Assembly: GCA_021299875.1 (NCBI GenBank)
Contig: JAJTEW010000008.1
Coordinates: 434,001 to 498,000 of the forward strand
DNA length: 64,000 bases
From: Comamonadaceae bacterium
Lineage (GTDB): Bacteria > Pseudomonadota > Gammaproteobacteria > Burkholderiales > Burkholderiaceae_C
Direction: 5' to 3'
Shown: positions 27,580 through 36,888 of the stretch, in pieces
Position numbering within the stretch: position 1 is the stretch's first letter
Layout of the letters: the number at the start of each line of letters is the position of its first letter
Translations under genes and position numbers: made by a program
Notes under the pieces: generated by a model
What the model saw: the letters and a program-made list of their open reading frames with translations, nothing else
The model's database searches: none
What the model was told of the DNA's origin: nothing

Positions 27580-29145
27580 TCAACGTTTGAGGAAAGACCT
27601 GAGCCTCAGTCCGGTGGCCCACAACACACCAAAATAAAGCAGCCCCGCGCTCAGCAAAACAAGCGCCATCCAACCGATGCGCGACCAGGCCTCTTGGCGC
27701 ATCGCCACCCAGTTCAAATGGTGTGCAGCCCCCCACAACAAGGCCGTAAGCAAAACCGTCGCCAACATCACCTGAAAAGCAAACCGCCACCAACCCGGTT
27801 GCGGTTTGTAAACACCCTTGCGCAGCAAACCCCACAACAGCCAAAGTGCGTTGACCAAAGCGCCTAAACCGATGGACAAAGCCAGTCCTGCATGGGCCAA
27901 GAAGGGCACCAGCATCAGGTTGAAAATTTGGGTCAGCACCAGCACCACCACCGCGATGCGCACCGGGGTTCGAATATCTTGGCTGGCGTAATAACCCGGC
28001 GCCAAGACCTTGATGGCCACCAAGCCCAACAAACCCACACCGTAACCCGTCAAAGCCCATGTGGTTTGTTGCACATCGCGATCGGTGAACGCCCCGTAGT
28101 GGTAGAGCACCGACACCAAAGGCTGGGAAAACACCAACAAGGCTGCAGCACACGGCAAAGCCAAAAGCAAAACCAAGCGCAAACCCCAATCCAGCATGGC
28201 GGCATAACGGTCATCGTCGCCTTGGGCTTTGGCCGCGGCCAACTGAGGCATCAACACCACCCCCAGGGCCACCCCCAAAATCGCGGTCGGGAATTCCATC
28301 AAGCGATCGGCATACGTGAGCCAACTGACGCTGCCCGGCGCAAGGTGAGAGGCAATTTGTGTGTTGATCAGCAAGGAGATTTGGGCCACACCGACCCCCA
28401 ACAGGGCAGGCCCCATGAGCCGCAAAATGTTCAAGGTGGCAGGGTTGGTCCAGGCTTTTTTGACCGCAGAGGGCCGCGCGCCCAAGCGGGGCAACAAACC
28501 CAAACGGGCCAAAGCGGGAATCTGCAAAGCCAACTGCAACATCCCGCCCACCATGACCCCCACAGGCAAGGCGTAAATGGACTCCACGCCCTGTCGGGCA
28601 AACCAAGGGGCCAACCACCAAGTGGCCCCAATCACGCTCACGTTCAGCAGCACTGGGGTAGCTGCAGGCACCGCGAAGCGCTTCCACGTGTTCAAAATAC
28701 CGGCAGACAAGGCCACCATGGACATGAAAGCGATGTAAGGGAACATCCAGCGGGTCATGTTCACCGCAGCGTCATAACCACGCGCATCTTGCTGCAAACC
28801 ACTGGCCATGGCCCACACCAGCCAAGGTGACACCAGCACGCCCAAAATCGACAAGGCCAGCACCGACCAGGCCAAAGCCGTGGCCACGCTGTCGATCACT
28901 TCCTGGGTGGCCTCGTCGCCCTGCTGGGCGCGGGTGGCGGCCAGCACCGGCACAAAAGCCTGGCTGAAAGCCCCTTCGGCAAACAGGCGTCGAAACAGGT
29001 TGGGAATTCGAAAGGCCACATTGAAGGCGTCGGTCAAGGCACTGGCGCCAAACATCGACGCCATCAGCAACTCGCGCACCAAACCCGTGACCCGAGAGGC
29101 CAGGGTAAAAATTGACACAACAGAGGCGGATCGGAGGAGGCTCAC
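27580..29145 (-). CDS. murJ: Lipid II flippase MurJ
   Basis: Flips lipid II across the inner membrane for peptidoglycan synthesis. 521 residues with about 14 membrane helices. The start LLRSASVVSIFTLASRVTGLVRE, FRIPNLFRRLFAEGAFSQAF and the Arg/Asp-bearing central helices are typical of MurJ/MviN. It is divergent from rpsT, an arrangement conserved in many proteobacteria, and is followed by sirB1. Confidence 0.96.
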   Translation of the reverse strand: MSLLRSASVVSIFTLASRVTGLVRELLMASMFGASALTDAFNVAFRIPNLFRRLFAEGAFSQAFVPVLAATRAQQGDEATQEVIDSVATALAWSVLALSILGVLVSPWLVWAMASGLQQDARGYDAAVNMTRWMFPYIAFMSMVALSAGILNTWKRFAVPAATPVLLNVSVIGATWWLAPWFARQGVESIYALPVGVMVGGMLQLALQIPALARLGLLPRLGARPSAVKKAWTNPATLNILRLMGPALLGVGVAQISLLINTQIASHLAPGSVSWLTYADRLMEFPTAILGVALGVVLMPQLAAAKAQGDDDRYAAMLDWGLRLVLLLALPCAAALLVFSQPLVSVLYHYGAFTDRDVQQTTWALTGYGVGLLGLVAIKVLAPGYYASQDIRTPVRIAVVVLVLTQIFNLMLVPFLAHAGLALSIGLGALVNALWLLWGLLRKGVYKPQPGWWRFAFQVMLATVLLTALLWGAAHHLNWVAMRQEAWSRIGWMALVLLSAGLLYFGVLWATGLRLRSFLKR

Positions 29146-29263
29146 AGTGGCCGAGTGTAGCGGCCACCTCCTGGCATGTCCCCAATCCCATGTCCGCCTG
29201 ATGGATTGAGACGCAGACCCAGGCGGGCGATCATCTTCAAGCGCCGGACACCGTTTTCGGGTC

Positions 29264-29272
29264 TGCTAGAAT
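29264..29272 (+). promoter_or_regulatory. Extended -10 promoter for rpsT
   Basis: TGCTAGAAT: an extended -10 (TGn plus TAGAAT), 46 bp before the rpsT ATG. The -35 region (around 29244) is poor, as often seen with extended -10 promoters. Confidence 0.5.
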
Positions 29273-29318
29273 GCCGGGTTCGCTGGACATCATCCTCAGA
29301 CACTGAAAGAACTCACAC

Positions 29319-29621
29319 ATGGCATCCGCTAAACCCAAAAAGAAAAACCCTCGTCTTGCTTCCGGCCGTAAACGCGTCCGCCAAGACGTCAAAATCAATG
29401 CCGCGAACTCTTCGCTGCGTTCCAAATACCGTACTGCTGTGAAAAACGTCGAAAAAGCCGTTGCAGCAGGCGACAAGAGCAAAGCCACAGAATTGTTTGC
29501 CAAAATGCAAACCGTGGTGGACACCATTGCCGACAAGGGCATCTTCCACAAAAACAAGGCCGCTCGTGACAAGAGCCGCCTGAGCGCCAAAGTCAAGACT
29601 TTGGCTGTCGCCGCAGCCTGA
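29319..29621 (+). CDS. rpsT: Small ribosomal subunit protein bS20
   Basis: 100 residues, somewhat longer than E. coli S20 (87). It binds 16S rRNA early in 30S assembly. The start [20 protein letters not shown] and the long basic helices are typical. It is a single-gene unit divergent from murJ, with a terminator at 29701. Confidence 0.97.
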   Translation: MASAKPKKKNPRLASGRKRVRQDVKINAANSSLRSKYRTAVKNVEKAVAAGDKSKATELFAKMQTVVDTIADKGIFHKNKAARDKSRLSAKVKTLAVAAA

Positions 29622-29700
29622 TCCGCTCCACCAGATCAACAGCCCGGCGAGGCTTTGTCCTCGCTGCCGTTTGAAACGGGTGCGCTGTCCGCGAACACTG

Positions 29701-29733
29701 AACCGCCCTGGTGCAAACCTTGGCGGTTTTTTC
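29701..29733 (+). terminator. Intrinsic terminator after rpsT
   Basis: AACCGCC (29701-29707) pairs with GGCGGTT (29722-29728), followed by TTTTTT. It lies 80 bp after the rpsT stop. Confidence 0.85.
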
Positions 29734-29780
29734 ATGTCCTGTTGGCAGATTGGCTAAGGTTGAATTGGCGCTTTTCATAG

Positions 29781-29861
29781 GCTGAGTTGGGGCCATCGCC
29801 GGGCTCCTCATGACTCGCTTCGCTCGTAGAAATCGTCACCCGACGATGGCCCCAACTCAGC
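29781..29861. repeat. Extragenic inverted repeat, 23-bp arms (family copy 1)
   Basis: Arms at 29781-29803 and 29839-29861 match at 22 of 23 positions around a 35-nt loop. The loop contains CTCATGACTCGCTTCGC followed by AATCG. A related element lies inverted at 61162-61232 with the same loop words. This fills most of the gene-free stretch 29622-29936, which otherwise holds only the two terminators. Probably a REP-like extragenic element. No transposase is nearby. Confidence 0.7.
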
Positions 29862-29900
29862 GAGGCTCACCGCAACCTATCGAATCAAATCGCTCTGGTA

Positions 29901-29923
29901 AGAAAAAACCGCCCTGAGGCGGT
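29901..29923 (-). terminator. Intrinsic terminator for the DUF3579 gene
   Basis: Read on minus: ACCGCC, loop TCAG, GGCGGT, then a T run (plus-strand AGAAAAAA at 29901). It lies 14 bp beyond the stop at 29937. Confidence 0.8.
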
Positions 29924-29936
29924 CGGTTCTTGGTTC

Positions 29937-30257
29937 TTAAATTTTGAGGGGCGGGTCCGGCAACAAACAGGCCTCGGCCACTTGCAAGCCGTTGTCGCGT
30001 GCAAAGTTCATCACAAAGTCCCAGGCCATCACATCGTGATCGCGCAGGTCATGGTGCACCACCACGCATTTCACATGGCCCATCGTCGTGGGAACGCACC
30101 ATGGCGAATAGCTCAAGTGACTGCCGGGAACCGCGCCACCAGGACGAAATGGGCTCATCACGCCTGCCAAGCGTTCGGCCCAGTCGCTGGGTCTGAATGT
30201 CTTTCCGTCATGGGTGATGCCCTGAATGAAGACTTCTTTGGCGGAGTTGGAGACCAT
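29937..30257 (-). CDS. DUF3579 family protein
   Basis: 106 residues, cytosolic, no signal peptide. MVSNSAKEVFIQGITHDGKTFRPSDWAERL-type text, then SPWCVPTTMGHVKCVVVHHDLR, matches the DUF3579 family (PF12112), which is largely confined to betaproteobacteria. Function is unknown. It is divergent from argD; this neighbourhood is recurrent in the group as far as I recall. A 12-bp perfect palindrome lies between the two genes. Confidence 0.85.
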   Translation of the reverse strand: MVSNSAKEVFIQGITHDGKTFRPSDWAERLAGVMSPFRPGGAVPGSHLSYSPWCVPTTMGHVKCVVVHHDLRDHDVMAWDFVMNFARDNGLQVAEACLLPDPPLKI

Positions 30258-30327
30258 CGGATAGAGGGGTTGAAGTGGGGACCAAACACACCGGGATCGC
30301 CGCTGCTTTTGTATGTTGAGTATTCTA

Positions 30328-30339
30328 TCTTATATAAGA
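30328..30339. promoter_or_regulatory. 12-bp palindrome upstream of argD and DUF3579
   Basis: TCTTATATAAGA, a perfect palindrome, 71 bp before the DUF3579 start and 105 bp before argD. The identical 12-mer lies between mdh and the GntR/UTRA regulator at 54992-55003. It is a candidate operator or an AT-rich promoter element. Confidence 0.5.
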
Positions 30340-30443
30340 CCTAAGCCCATGCAGATAACCCTGAGGTACAGGGACAACTGCCCCTAAAATAATCATCCAG
30401 CGGCCCCACACCATCGGGCCGATTTCATTTCAGGAGTTCACGC

Positions 30444-31646
30444 ATGCCCGCTCACATTGAAGCCGCCTCACCGCACACCATGAACACCTATGGCCGACTG
30501 CCCATCGCACTCAGCCATGGTCAAGGTTGCCGAGTCTGGGACGTCAATGGCAAGTCCTATCTGGACGCGCTGGCAGGCATCGCCGTGAACACCCTGGGTC
30601 ACAACCACCCCGACTTGGTGCCCGCGCTGCAAGACCAGTTGGCCAAAATGATCCACAGCTGCAATTACTTCCATGTGCCCAACGCCGAAGTGCTGGCGGC
30701 CAAGCTGGTGGAGATGTCGGGCATGTCGAATGTGTTCTTCTGCTGCACGGGCCTAGAGGCCAACGAGGCGGCGATCAAACTGGCGCGCAAGTTCGGTCAC
30801 GACAAGGGCATCGACAAACCCGAAATCGTGGTGTACGAAAAAGCCTTCCACGGCCGCAGCATCGCCACCCTGAGCGCCACCGCCAACGAAAAGCTCAAAA
30901 AAGGTTTCGGCCCCATGCTCGAGGGCTTTTTGCGCGTGCCGGTCAACGACATCGAGGCCCTGAAAAAGGCCACCGAAGGCAACCCCAATGTGGTGGCCGT
31001 TTTCATGGAGACCATTCAGGGTGAAGGTGGCATCAACCCGATGCGCATCGAATACCTGCAGCAAGTGCGCGCCCTGTGCGACCAAAAAGACTGGTTGATG
31101 ATGATCGACGAGGTGCAGTGCGGCATGGGCCGCACCGGCAAATGGTTTGCCCACCAATGGGCAGGCATCTTGCCCGACGTGATGCCACTGGCCAAGGGAT
31201 TGGGCTCGGGTGTACCGATTGGCGCGGTGGTGGCTGGGCCCAAGGCCGCCCACATCTTCCAGCCTGGCAACCACGGCACCACCTTCGGCGGCAACCCGCT
31301 GGCCATGCGGGCGGGGGTCGAGACCATCCGCATCATGGAAAAAGACGGCCTGATGGCCAACGCAGCCAAAGTGGGCGCGCATTTGCGCGGCGCGCTGGAA
31401 AAGGCTCTGGCGGGTGTGCAAGGCGTGAAAGAAGTGCGCGGCCAAGGCTTGATGTTGGGCATCGAGCTGGACCGCCCTTGCGGCGCCATATGGACACGCG
31501 CCGCAGAAGCCGGTCTGCTGCTGAGCGTGACGGCCGACAGCGTGATCCGCTTGGTGCCCCCGCTCATCATGACCGAGGCTGAAGCCGACGAAGTGGTCGC
31601 GATTTTGGTGCCCCTGATCAAGACCTTCTTGGCAGAAGCGCCATGA
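30444..31646 (+). CDS. argD: Acetylornithine aminotransferase
   Basis: PLP-dependent class III aminotransferase of arginine synthesis (N-acetylglutamate semialdehyde to acetylornithine; related enzymes also take succinyldiaminopimelate). 400 residues. FFCCTGLEANEAAIKLARKF, MIDEVQCGMGRTG (Asp that holds the PLP nitrogen) and the Schiff-base Lys in PLAKGLGSG are present. AGGAG lies 7 bases ahead of ATG 30444. Its stop overlaps the argF start (ATGA), so they form an argD-argF operon. Confidence 0.93.
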   Translation: MPAHIEAASPHTMNTYGRLPIALSHGQGCRVWDVNGKSYLDALAGIAVNTLGHNHPDLVPALQDQLAKMIHSCNYFHVPNAEVLAAKLVEMSGMSNVFFCCTGLEANEAAIKLARKFGHDKGIDKPEIVVYEKAFHGRSIATLSATANEKLKKGFGPMLEGFLRVPVNDIEALKKATEGNPNVVAVFMETIQGEGGINPMRIEYLQQVRALCDQKDWLMMIDEVQCGMGRTGKWFAHQWAGILPDVMPLAKGLGSGVPIGAVVAGPKAAHIFQPGNHGTTFGGNPLAMRAGVETIRIMEKDGLMANAAKVGAHLRGALEKALAGVQGVKEVRGQGLMLGIELDRPCGAIWTRAAEAGLLLSVTADSVIRLVPPLIMTEAEADEVVAILVPLIKTFLAEAP

Positions 31647-32578
31647 GCAACGCCCCAGCGCCCGTGCGGCACTACCTGCAGTTCACCGACCTCTGTGCTG
31701 ACGAGTACGCGCATGTGTTTGCACGCGCTGCCGAGATCAAGCGCAAGTTCAAGGCCTACGAAAAGTACCACCCGCTGGCCGACCGCACCCTGGCCATGAT
31801 TTTTGAAAAAGCCAGCACCCGCACCCGCGTGAGCTTTGAAGCGGGCATGTACCAGCTGGGCGGCTCGGTGGTGCACCTGACCACGGGCGACAGCCAGCTG
31901 GGCCGCTCTGAGCCCATCGAAGACAGCGCCCGCGTGATCAGCCGCATGACCGACATCGTCATGATCCGCACCTTTGGCCAGGACAAGATCGAGCGCTTTG
32001 CCTCGCACTCGCGCGTGCCGGTCATCAACGGCCTGACCAACGAGTTCCACCCCTGCCAAATCCTGGCCGACATCTTCACCTACATCGAACACCGTGGTTC
32101 CATTCAAGGGAAAACTGTGGCCTGGGTGGGGGACGGCAACAACATGGCCAACACCTGGTTGCAAGCGGCCGAGTTGCTGGGCTTCACGGTGCACCTGAGC
32201 ACGCCCAGCGGCTACGAAGTGGACCAGGCCGTGGCCGGTTTGCGCAGCGCCGACAGCTACAAAATCTTCAAAGACCCCGAAGACGCCTGCCGAGGTGCAG
32301 ACCTCGTGACCACCGACGTGTGGACCAGCATGGGCTTTGAGGCCGAAAACGAGGCCCGTAAGAAAGCCTTTGCCGATTGGTGCGTGGACGAAGCCATGAT
32401 GCAAGTGGCCCAGCCCGACGCCCTGTTCATGCACTGCCTGCCCGCCCACCGCGGCGAAGAAGTCAGCGCCGAAGTCATCGACGGCCCGCAATCGGTCGTG
32501 TGGGACGAAGCCGAGAACCGCATGCATGTGCAAAAAGCACTCATGGAGTTTTTGCTGCTGGGCCGCGTGAACGCCTGA
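31643..32578 (+). CDS. argF: Ornithine carbamoyltransferase
   Basis: Makes citrulline from ornithine and carbamoyl phosphate. 311 residues. The carbamoyl-phosphate motif is EKASTRTRVSFE, followed by HPCQ in NEFHPCQILAD, DVWTSMGFE for ornithine contact, and the catalytic HCLPAHRGEEV. It overlaps argD by 4 bases. Confidence 0.97.
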   Translation: MSNAPAPVRHYLQFTDLCADEYAHVFARAAEIKRKFKAYEKYHPLADRTLAMIFEKASTRTRVSFEAGMYQLGGSVVHLTTGDSQLGRSEPIEDSARVISRMTDIVMIRTFGQDKIERFASHSRVPVINGLTNEFHPCQILADIFTYIEHRGSIQGKTVAWVGDGNNMANTWLQAAELLGFTVHLSTPSGYEVDQAVAGLRSADSYKIFKDPEDACRGADLVTTDVWTSMGFEAENEARKKAFADWCVDEAMMQVAQPDALFMHCLPAHRGEEVSAEVIDGPQSVVWDEAENRMHVQKALMEFLLLGRVNA

Positions 32579-32579
32579 C

Positions 32580-32888
32580 ATGTCTGCCTGCACCACCTGC
32601 GGCGCTTGCTGTGTGAGCTTTCGGGTGGACTTTTCTGTGTACGAATGCGAAGAAGGCGGTGGCGATGTGCCCGCCGGGCTGGCTTCGCCCATCACCGACC
32701 ACACCTGCCGCATGCGCGGTACCGACCACAGCCCACCGCGTTGTGCAGCGCTCTATGGCAAAACCGGCGAAAAAGCCATTTGCGGCATCTACGAATGGCG
32801 CCCCTCGCCCTGCCGCGAGTTTGAAGAAGGCAGCCCCGCCTGCGAACAAGTCCGTCGCCGCCACGGCCTGCCACAACTGAACGCCTGA
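32580..32888 (+). CDS. YkgJ-family cysteine cluster protein
   Basis: 102 residues. The N-terminal CTTCGACC and later cysteines (TCRM, RCAAL, AICGIYEWRPSPCREF) form the CxxCxxCC-type cluster of the YkgJ/Fliw-like zinc or iron family (PF03692). Function is unknown; metal binding is inferred. It starts right after the argF stop (1 bp gap) and precedes kynU by 24 bp, so it sits in the same transcription unit. Confidence 0.83.
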   Translation: MSACTTCGACCVSFRVDFSVYECEEGGGDVPAGLASPITDHTCRMRGTDHSPPRCAALYGKTGEKAICGIYEWRPSPCREFEEGSPACEQVRRRHGLPQLNA

Positions 32889-32912
32889 TGCCGTGTTGAA
32901 GAAGCGCTCACC

Positions 32913-34208
32913 ATGACTTTCACCCCCACCCTGCAAGACTGCAAACTGCTGGACGCACAAGACCCGCTGCGCTCGTTGCGTGACCAATTTGACCTGCCCG
33001 CAGGGGTGATCTACCTGGACGGCAATTCACTGGGCGTGCTGCCCAAAACCGCCCCGACCCGCGTGGCCCAGGCCGTCGCCCACGAATGGGGGCAAGATCT
33101 GATCAAAAGCTGGAACAGCGCCGGCTGGTTCACCCTGCCCCAACGCGTGGGCGACAAAATTGCCCGCGTCATCGGAGCCCTGCCGGGCGAAGTGATCGCT
33201 GCCGACAGCACATCGATCAACCTGTTCAAAGTGCTGGCCGCCGCGCTGAACATCACCCAAGCCGACCACCCGCACAAAACCAAAATTGTCAGCGAACGCA
33301 GCAACTTCCCCACGGACCTCTACATCGCCGAGGCCTTGTGCCATGAACGCGGCTACACGCTTCAATTGGTGGAACCCGACAAGATCGCTGCGGCCTTGCA
33401 AGCCGATGTGGCGGTGCTCATGCTCACCCATGTGAACTACCGCACCGGTGCCATGCACGACATGCAGGCCTTGACGGCACAAGCCCATGCCCAAGGCATC
33501 CTCACCGTGTGGGACCTGGCGCACAGCGCGGGCGCGGTGCCGGTCGACCTGAACGGCTCAGGGGCCGACTTTGCGGTGGGCTGCGGCTACAAATACTTGA
33601 ACGGTGGTCCTGGCGCACCGGCTTTTGTATGGGTGCACCCGCAGCACACCAACCGCCTCGACCTGCCATTCATGCAACCGCTGGCCGGGTGGTGGGGCCA
33701 TGCCGCGCCGTTTGCCTTCACACCCGATTACCAGCCCGCCAAAGGCATCACCCGCTACCAGTGCGGCACCCAACCCATCTTGAGCCTCACCGCGCTCGAC
33801 TGCGGCATGGACGCTTTTTTGAGTGCCGAGGCGCTGGGCGGCATGGCCGCGCTGCGCCAGAAGTCATTGGCGCTCACGGGTCTCTTCATGCAACTGGTGC
33901 GCACGCGCTTGCATGGCCACGGCTTTGGCATCGCCACACCGGCCGAAGAAGCCCTGCGCGGCTCACAAGTGAGCCTGACCCGCACCGAGGGTGCTTACGC
34001 CATCGTGCAGGCCCTGATCGCCCGCGGTGTAATGGGTGACTTCCGCGCGGGCGACGGCGGGCTGCACCCTGACATCCTGCGCTTTGGCTTCACGCCGCTG
34101 TACATCGGCTACGCCGATGTGTGGCAGGCCGCAGAGCACTTGCGCCAAGTCATGCACAGTGGCGAGTGGCAAGATGCTCGCTTTGCACTCCAAAATGCGG
34201 TCACCTGA
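32913..34208 (+). CDS. kynU: Kynureninase
   Basis: PLP enzyme that cleaves kynurenine to anthranilate and alanine in tryptophan breakdown. 431 residues. VIYLDGNSLGVLPK, TSINLFKVLAAALN and the Schiff-base Lys in GCGYKYLNGGPGAPAF identify the family. Its usual partners (tryptophan 2,3-dioxygenase, kynurenine formamidase) are not in view, so they must lie elsewhere or be missing. It follows argF and the YkgJ gene on the same strand. Confidence 0.94.
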   Translation: MTFTPTLQDCKLLDAQDPLRSLRDQFDLPAGVIYLDGNSLGVLPKTAPTRVAQAVAHEWGQDLIKSWNSAGWFTLPQRVGDKIARVIGALPGEVIAADSTSINLFKVLAAALNITQADHPHKTKIVSERSNFPTDLYIAEALCHERGYTLQLVEPDKIAAALQADVAVLMLTHVNYRTGAMHDMQALTAQAHAQGILTVWDLAHSAGAVPVDLNGSGADFAVGCGYKYLNGGPGAPAFVWVHPQHTNRLDLPFMQPLAGWWGHAAPFAFTPDYQPAKGITRYQCGTQPILSLTALDCGMDAFLSAEALGGMAALRQKSLALTGLFMQLVRTRLHGHGFGIATPAEEALRGSQVSLTRTEGAYAIVQALIARGVMGDFRAGDGGLHPDILRFGFTPLYIGYADVWQAAEHLRQVMHSGEWQDARFALQNAVT

Positions 34209-34256
34209 AATTCAGCCTGCTCCTGCCGTTTTAACCACCCCCATTCAAAGAACACC

Positions 34257-34724
34257 GTGCAACTGAACATCAACGGCCAAAGCCGCACATCGACTGCAGA
34301 CCCGAGCATGCCCCTGCTGTGGGTGCTGCGCGACGAACTGAACCTGACGGGCACCAAATTCGCCTGCGGCATCGCCGCATGCGGGGCCTGCACGGTGCAT
34401 GTCGACGGCCAGCCCGTCCGCTCATGTGTGATGCCTGTATCAGCGGTGGCCCATCAAGCGATCCAAACCATCGAGTCCTTGGGCACAGCAGAAAAGCCCC
34501 ATCCACTGCAAGCGGCCTGGATCGCCGAGCAGGTGCCCCAATGCGGCTACTGCCAAAGCGGCATGCTGATGGCCGCTGCCGCCCTGCTCGATAAAAACCC
34601 CCAACCCAGCGACGCAGAGATTGACACCGCCATGACCAACCTATGCCGCTGCGGCACTTACCAGCGCGTGCGCGCCGCCATCCACCGGGCAGCCGCCAGC
34701 ATGAAGAAAGGCGGTGCCGCATGA
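34257..34724 (+). CDS. Molybdenum hydroxylase [2Fe-2S] subunit (IorA-like)
   Basis: Small electron-transfer subunit of a xanthine oxidase-family enzyme, 155 residues. An N-terminal plant-type ferredoxin domain ([15 protein letters not shown] plus an upstream Cys) is followed by the all-helical second cluster domain (CGYCQSGM and [15 protein letters not shown]). The start is GTG 34257. Its stop overlaps the ATG of the large subunit. It resembles isoquinoline 1-oxidoreductase alpha and aldehyde dehydrogenase small subunits that work without a FAD subunit. Confidence 0.93.
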   Translation: MQLNINGQSRTSTADPSMPLLWVLRDELNLTGTKFACGIAACGACTVHVDGQPVRSCVMPVSAVAHQAIQTIESLGTAEKPHPLQAAWIAEQVPQCGYCQSGMLMAAAALLDKNPQPSDAEIDTAMTNLCRCGTYQRVRAAIHRAAASMKKGGAA

Positions 34725-36886
34725 AACGCCGAACCTGGTTGCTCAGCGCCTTGGGCGCGACCGGGGCATTGGTCGTCGGCTGGGGCGTGATGCCCGCCCG
34801 CTCGCGTTTGGGTTCACCCGAGCTCATGCTCAAAACCCAAGGCGATGTGGCCTTGAACGGCTGGATCAAGATCGCCGCCGACGGTGCGGTGGTGTTGGCC
34901 ATGCCGCGCAGCGAAATGGGCCAAGGCGTGCACACGGCGCTGGCGATGTTGGTGGCCGAAGAACTCGATGTGCCCTTGACTCGCGTGCGTCTGGAGCAAG
35001 CTGGCGCTGACAGCATCTACGGCAACGTGGCCATGCTGGTGGCCAGCCTGCCCTTTCACCCGCTGGACAGCGAAGGCGAGCACAAGCCCACCCAAATCAA
35101 GATGGGGGAATGGCTGGTGGGCAAAGTCGCCCGCGAATTGGGGCTGAACGCCACCGGCGGCTCGTCCTCGATCGCCGACCTGTGGGACCCTCTGCGCATG
35201 GCCGCTGCCACCGCGCGCGCCAGCTTGCTGCAAGCCGCTGCGGCCGCATGGAAAGTGCACGCCACCGAGATCACCGTGGCCTCTGGCGTGATGCAACACG
35301 CTTCGGGCAAATCGGCTCATTATGGCCAGATGGTGGCCGCTGCGTCGGGCACCACACCCTCGGGCATCCAAACGAAATCGCGCGAAAAGTGGCAGCTCAT
35401 CGGCCAACCCGCGCCGCGCACCGACATCCCCTCCAAAGTCACAGGCCAAGCCACTTTCGGACTGGACGTACGTCTGCCCGGCATGCTGTTTGCTGCAGTG
35501 CAGATGTGCCCCATGCTGGGCGGCACCGCCGCATCGATGGACACGAAAGACGCCTTGGCCTTGAAGGGCATTTCAAAAGTCGTGCCGCTCGACGCCTGGG
35601 GCGGCGGCACGGCAGGCTTGGCTGTGGTGGGCCAAACCACATGGCACGCCCGTCAAGGCGCGCAGGCCATCCAAGTGCAGTGGCAAGCCCCTGCCACGGG
35701 CGCGGTGGACACCCAGCGCATCCAGGCCAACTTGCTCAAGGCTTTGAACGAAGACAGCGGCTTCAGCTTCCACGAACAAGGCGTGCCCACCCAGGCCGAA
35801 AAATCTGCCGCCACCCGCATTGACGCGCTGTACCAAGCGCCCTATCTGGCGCACGCCACGATGGAGCCGATGAACTGCACGGCACGAGTCTTGGACGGCA
35901 AGGTCGAGATCTGGGTGCCCACGCAAGTGCCGCAAATGGCACGTGACATGGCCGCCAAAGTGGCCCAGGTCGACGAGACCCAAGTCACCGTCCATGTCAC
36001 CCAACTGGGCGGTGGTTTTGGTCGTCGCCTGGACATCGACTTTGTTGGCCAAGCGGTGCAAGTCGCCATGGCGTGCCAAGGCCAACCGGTGCAACTGAGC
36101 TGGTCACGCGAAGAAGACATGAAGCACGACTTTTACCGGCCCATGCACCTGGCTAAATTCCAAGCCTCGCTCGACGGCCAAGGCGATGTCAGCAGCTTGC
36201 GCATCAAGTCGGCCGGTGACGCCATCACCCCGCGTTGGATGGCGCGGGCAGCGCCCCACCTGTCGGGCCCCATCGACATGCCCGACAAGACGACATCTGA
36301 GGGCCTGTTCGATCTGCCCTATGGTTTTTTGAACCAGCACATGAGCCATGTGGCCACGAAGTCTGGCGTGCCGGTGGGATTTTGGCGCTCGGTGGGCCAT
36401 TCGCACAACGCCTTCTTTTCGGAAAGCTTCATGGACGCAGGCTGGGGCACGCCCCTGCCCGCAGGCCGTGCGCGGGGCATGGCGCTGCACAAATCCTTTG
36501 GCTCCATCGTGGCGCAAGTGGCCGAGGTCTCCCTCGTCAGCGGTCAGATCCGTGTGCACCGCGTGGTGTGTGCCATCGACTGCGGCACCGTGGTCAACCC
36601 CGACACCGTGGCTCAGCAAATGGAAAGCAGCGTGGTCTATGCCCTGAGCGCCGCGCTGTACGGCCAAATCGACATCGTGGGCGGCGTGGTGCAACAAAGC
36701 AACTTTTCTGACGCCCCTATGCTCACGCTCAGCCAGACCCCGGTGGTGGAAACCCACATCGTGCCCAGCAAGCGCCACCCAGCAGGGGTGGGCGAACCGG
36801 CGGTGCCGCCGCTGGCACCCGCGGTGGGCAATGCGTTGTTTGCCCTCACGGGCAAGCGGCAAAGGGCCTTGCCTTTGGTGGTGTGA
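34721..36886 (+). CDS. Molybdopterin-binding oxidoreductase large subunit (IorB-like)
   Basis: Catalytic Mo subunit of a xanthine oxidase-family hydroxylase, about 721 residues. The N-terminus ([20 protein letters not shown]) has a twin-arginine-like signal, pointing to periplasmic export with its partner. Mo-cofactor motifs include QLGGGFGRR and the C-terminal [17 protein letters not shown] with the catalytic Glu. No FAD-binding middle subunit is present, fitting the IorAB-type enzymes that pass electrons to a cytochrome or other acceptor. No cytochrome gene is adjacent. The substrate (N-heterocycle or aldehyde) is unknown. Confidence 0.9.
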   Translation: MKRRTWLLSALGATGALVVGWGVMPARSRLGSPELMLKTQGDVALNGWIKIAADGAVVLAMPRSEMGQGVHTALAMLVAEELDVPLTRVRLEQAGADSIYGNVAMLVASLPFHPLDSEGEHKPTQIKMGEWLVGKVARELGLNATGGSSSIADLWDPLRMAAATARASLLQAAAAAWKVHATEITVASGVMQHASGKSAHYGQMVAAASGTTPSGIQTKSREKWQLIGQPAPRTDIPSKVTGQATFGLDVRLPGMLFAAVQMCPMLGGTAASMDTKDALALKGISKVVPLDAWGGGTAGLAVVGQTTWHARQGAQAIQVQWQAPATGAVDTQRIQANLLKALNEDSGFSFHEQGVPTQAEKSAATRIDALYQAPYLAHATMEPMNCTARVLDGKVEIWVPTQVPQMARDMAAKVAQVDETQVTVHVTQLGGGFGRRLDIDFVGQAVQVAMACQGQPVQLSWSREEDMKHDFYRPMHLAKFQASLDGQGDVSSLRIKSAGDAITPRWMARAAPHLSGPIDMPDKTTSEGLFDLPYGFLNQHMSHVATKSGVPVGFWRSVGHSHNAFFSESFMDAGWGTPLPAGRARGMALHKSFGSIVAQVAEVSLVSGQIRVHRVVCAIDCGTVVNPDTVAQQMESSVVYALSAALYGQIDIVGGVVQQSNFSDAPMLTLSQTPVVETHIVPSKRHPAGVGEPAVPPLAPAVGNALFALTGKRQRALPLVV

Positions 36887-36888
36887 TC

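Noticed and set aside
31016..32713. 565-codon frame antisense to argD-argF
   Set aside because: No motifs; the two arginine genes cover it completely.
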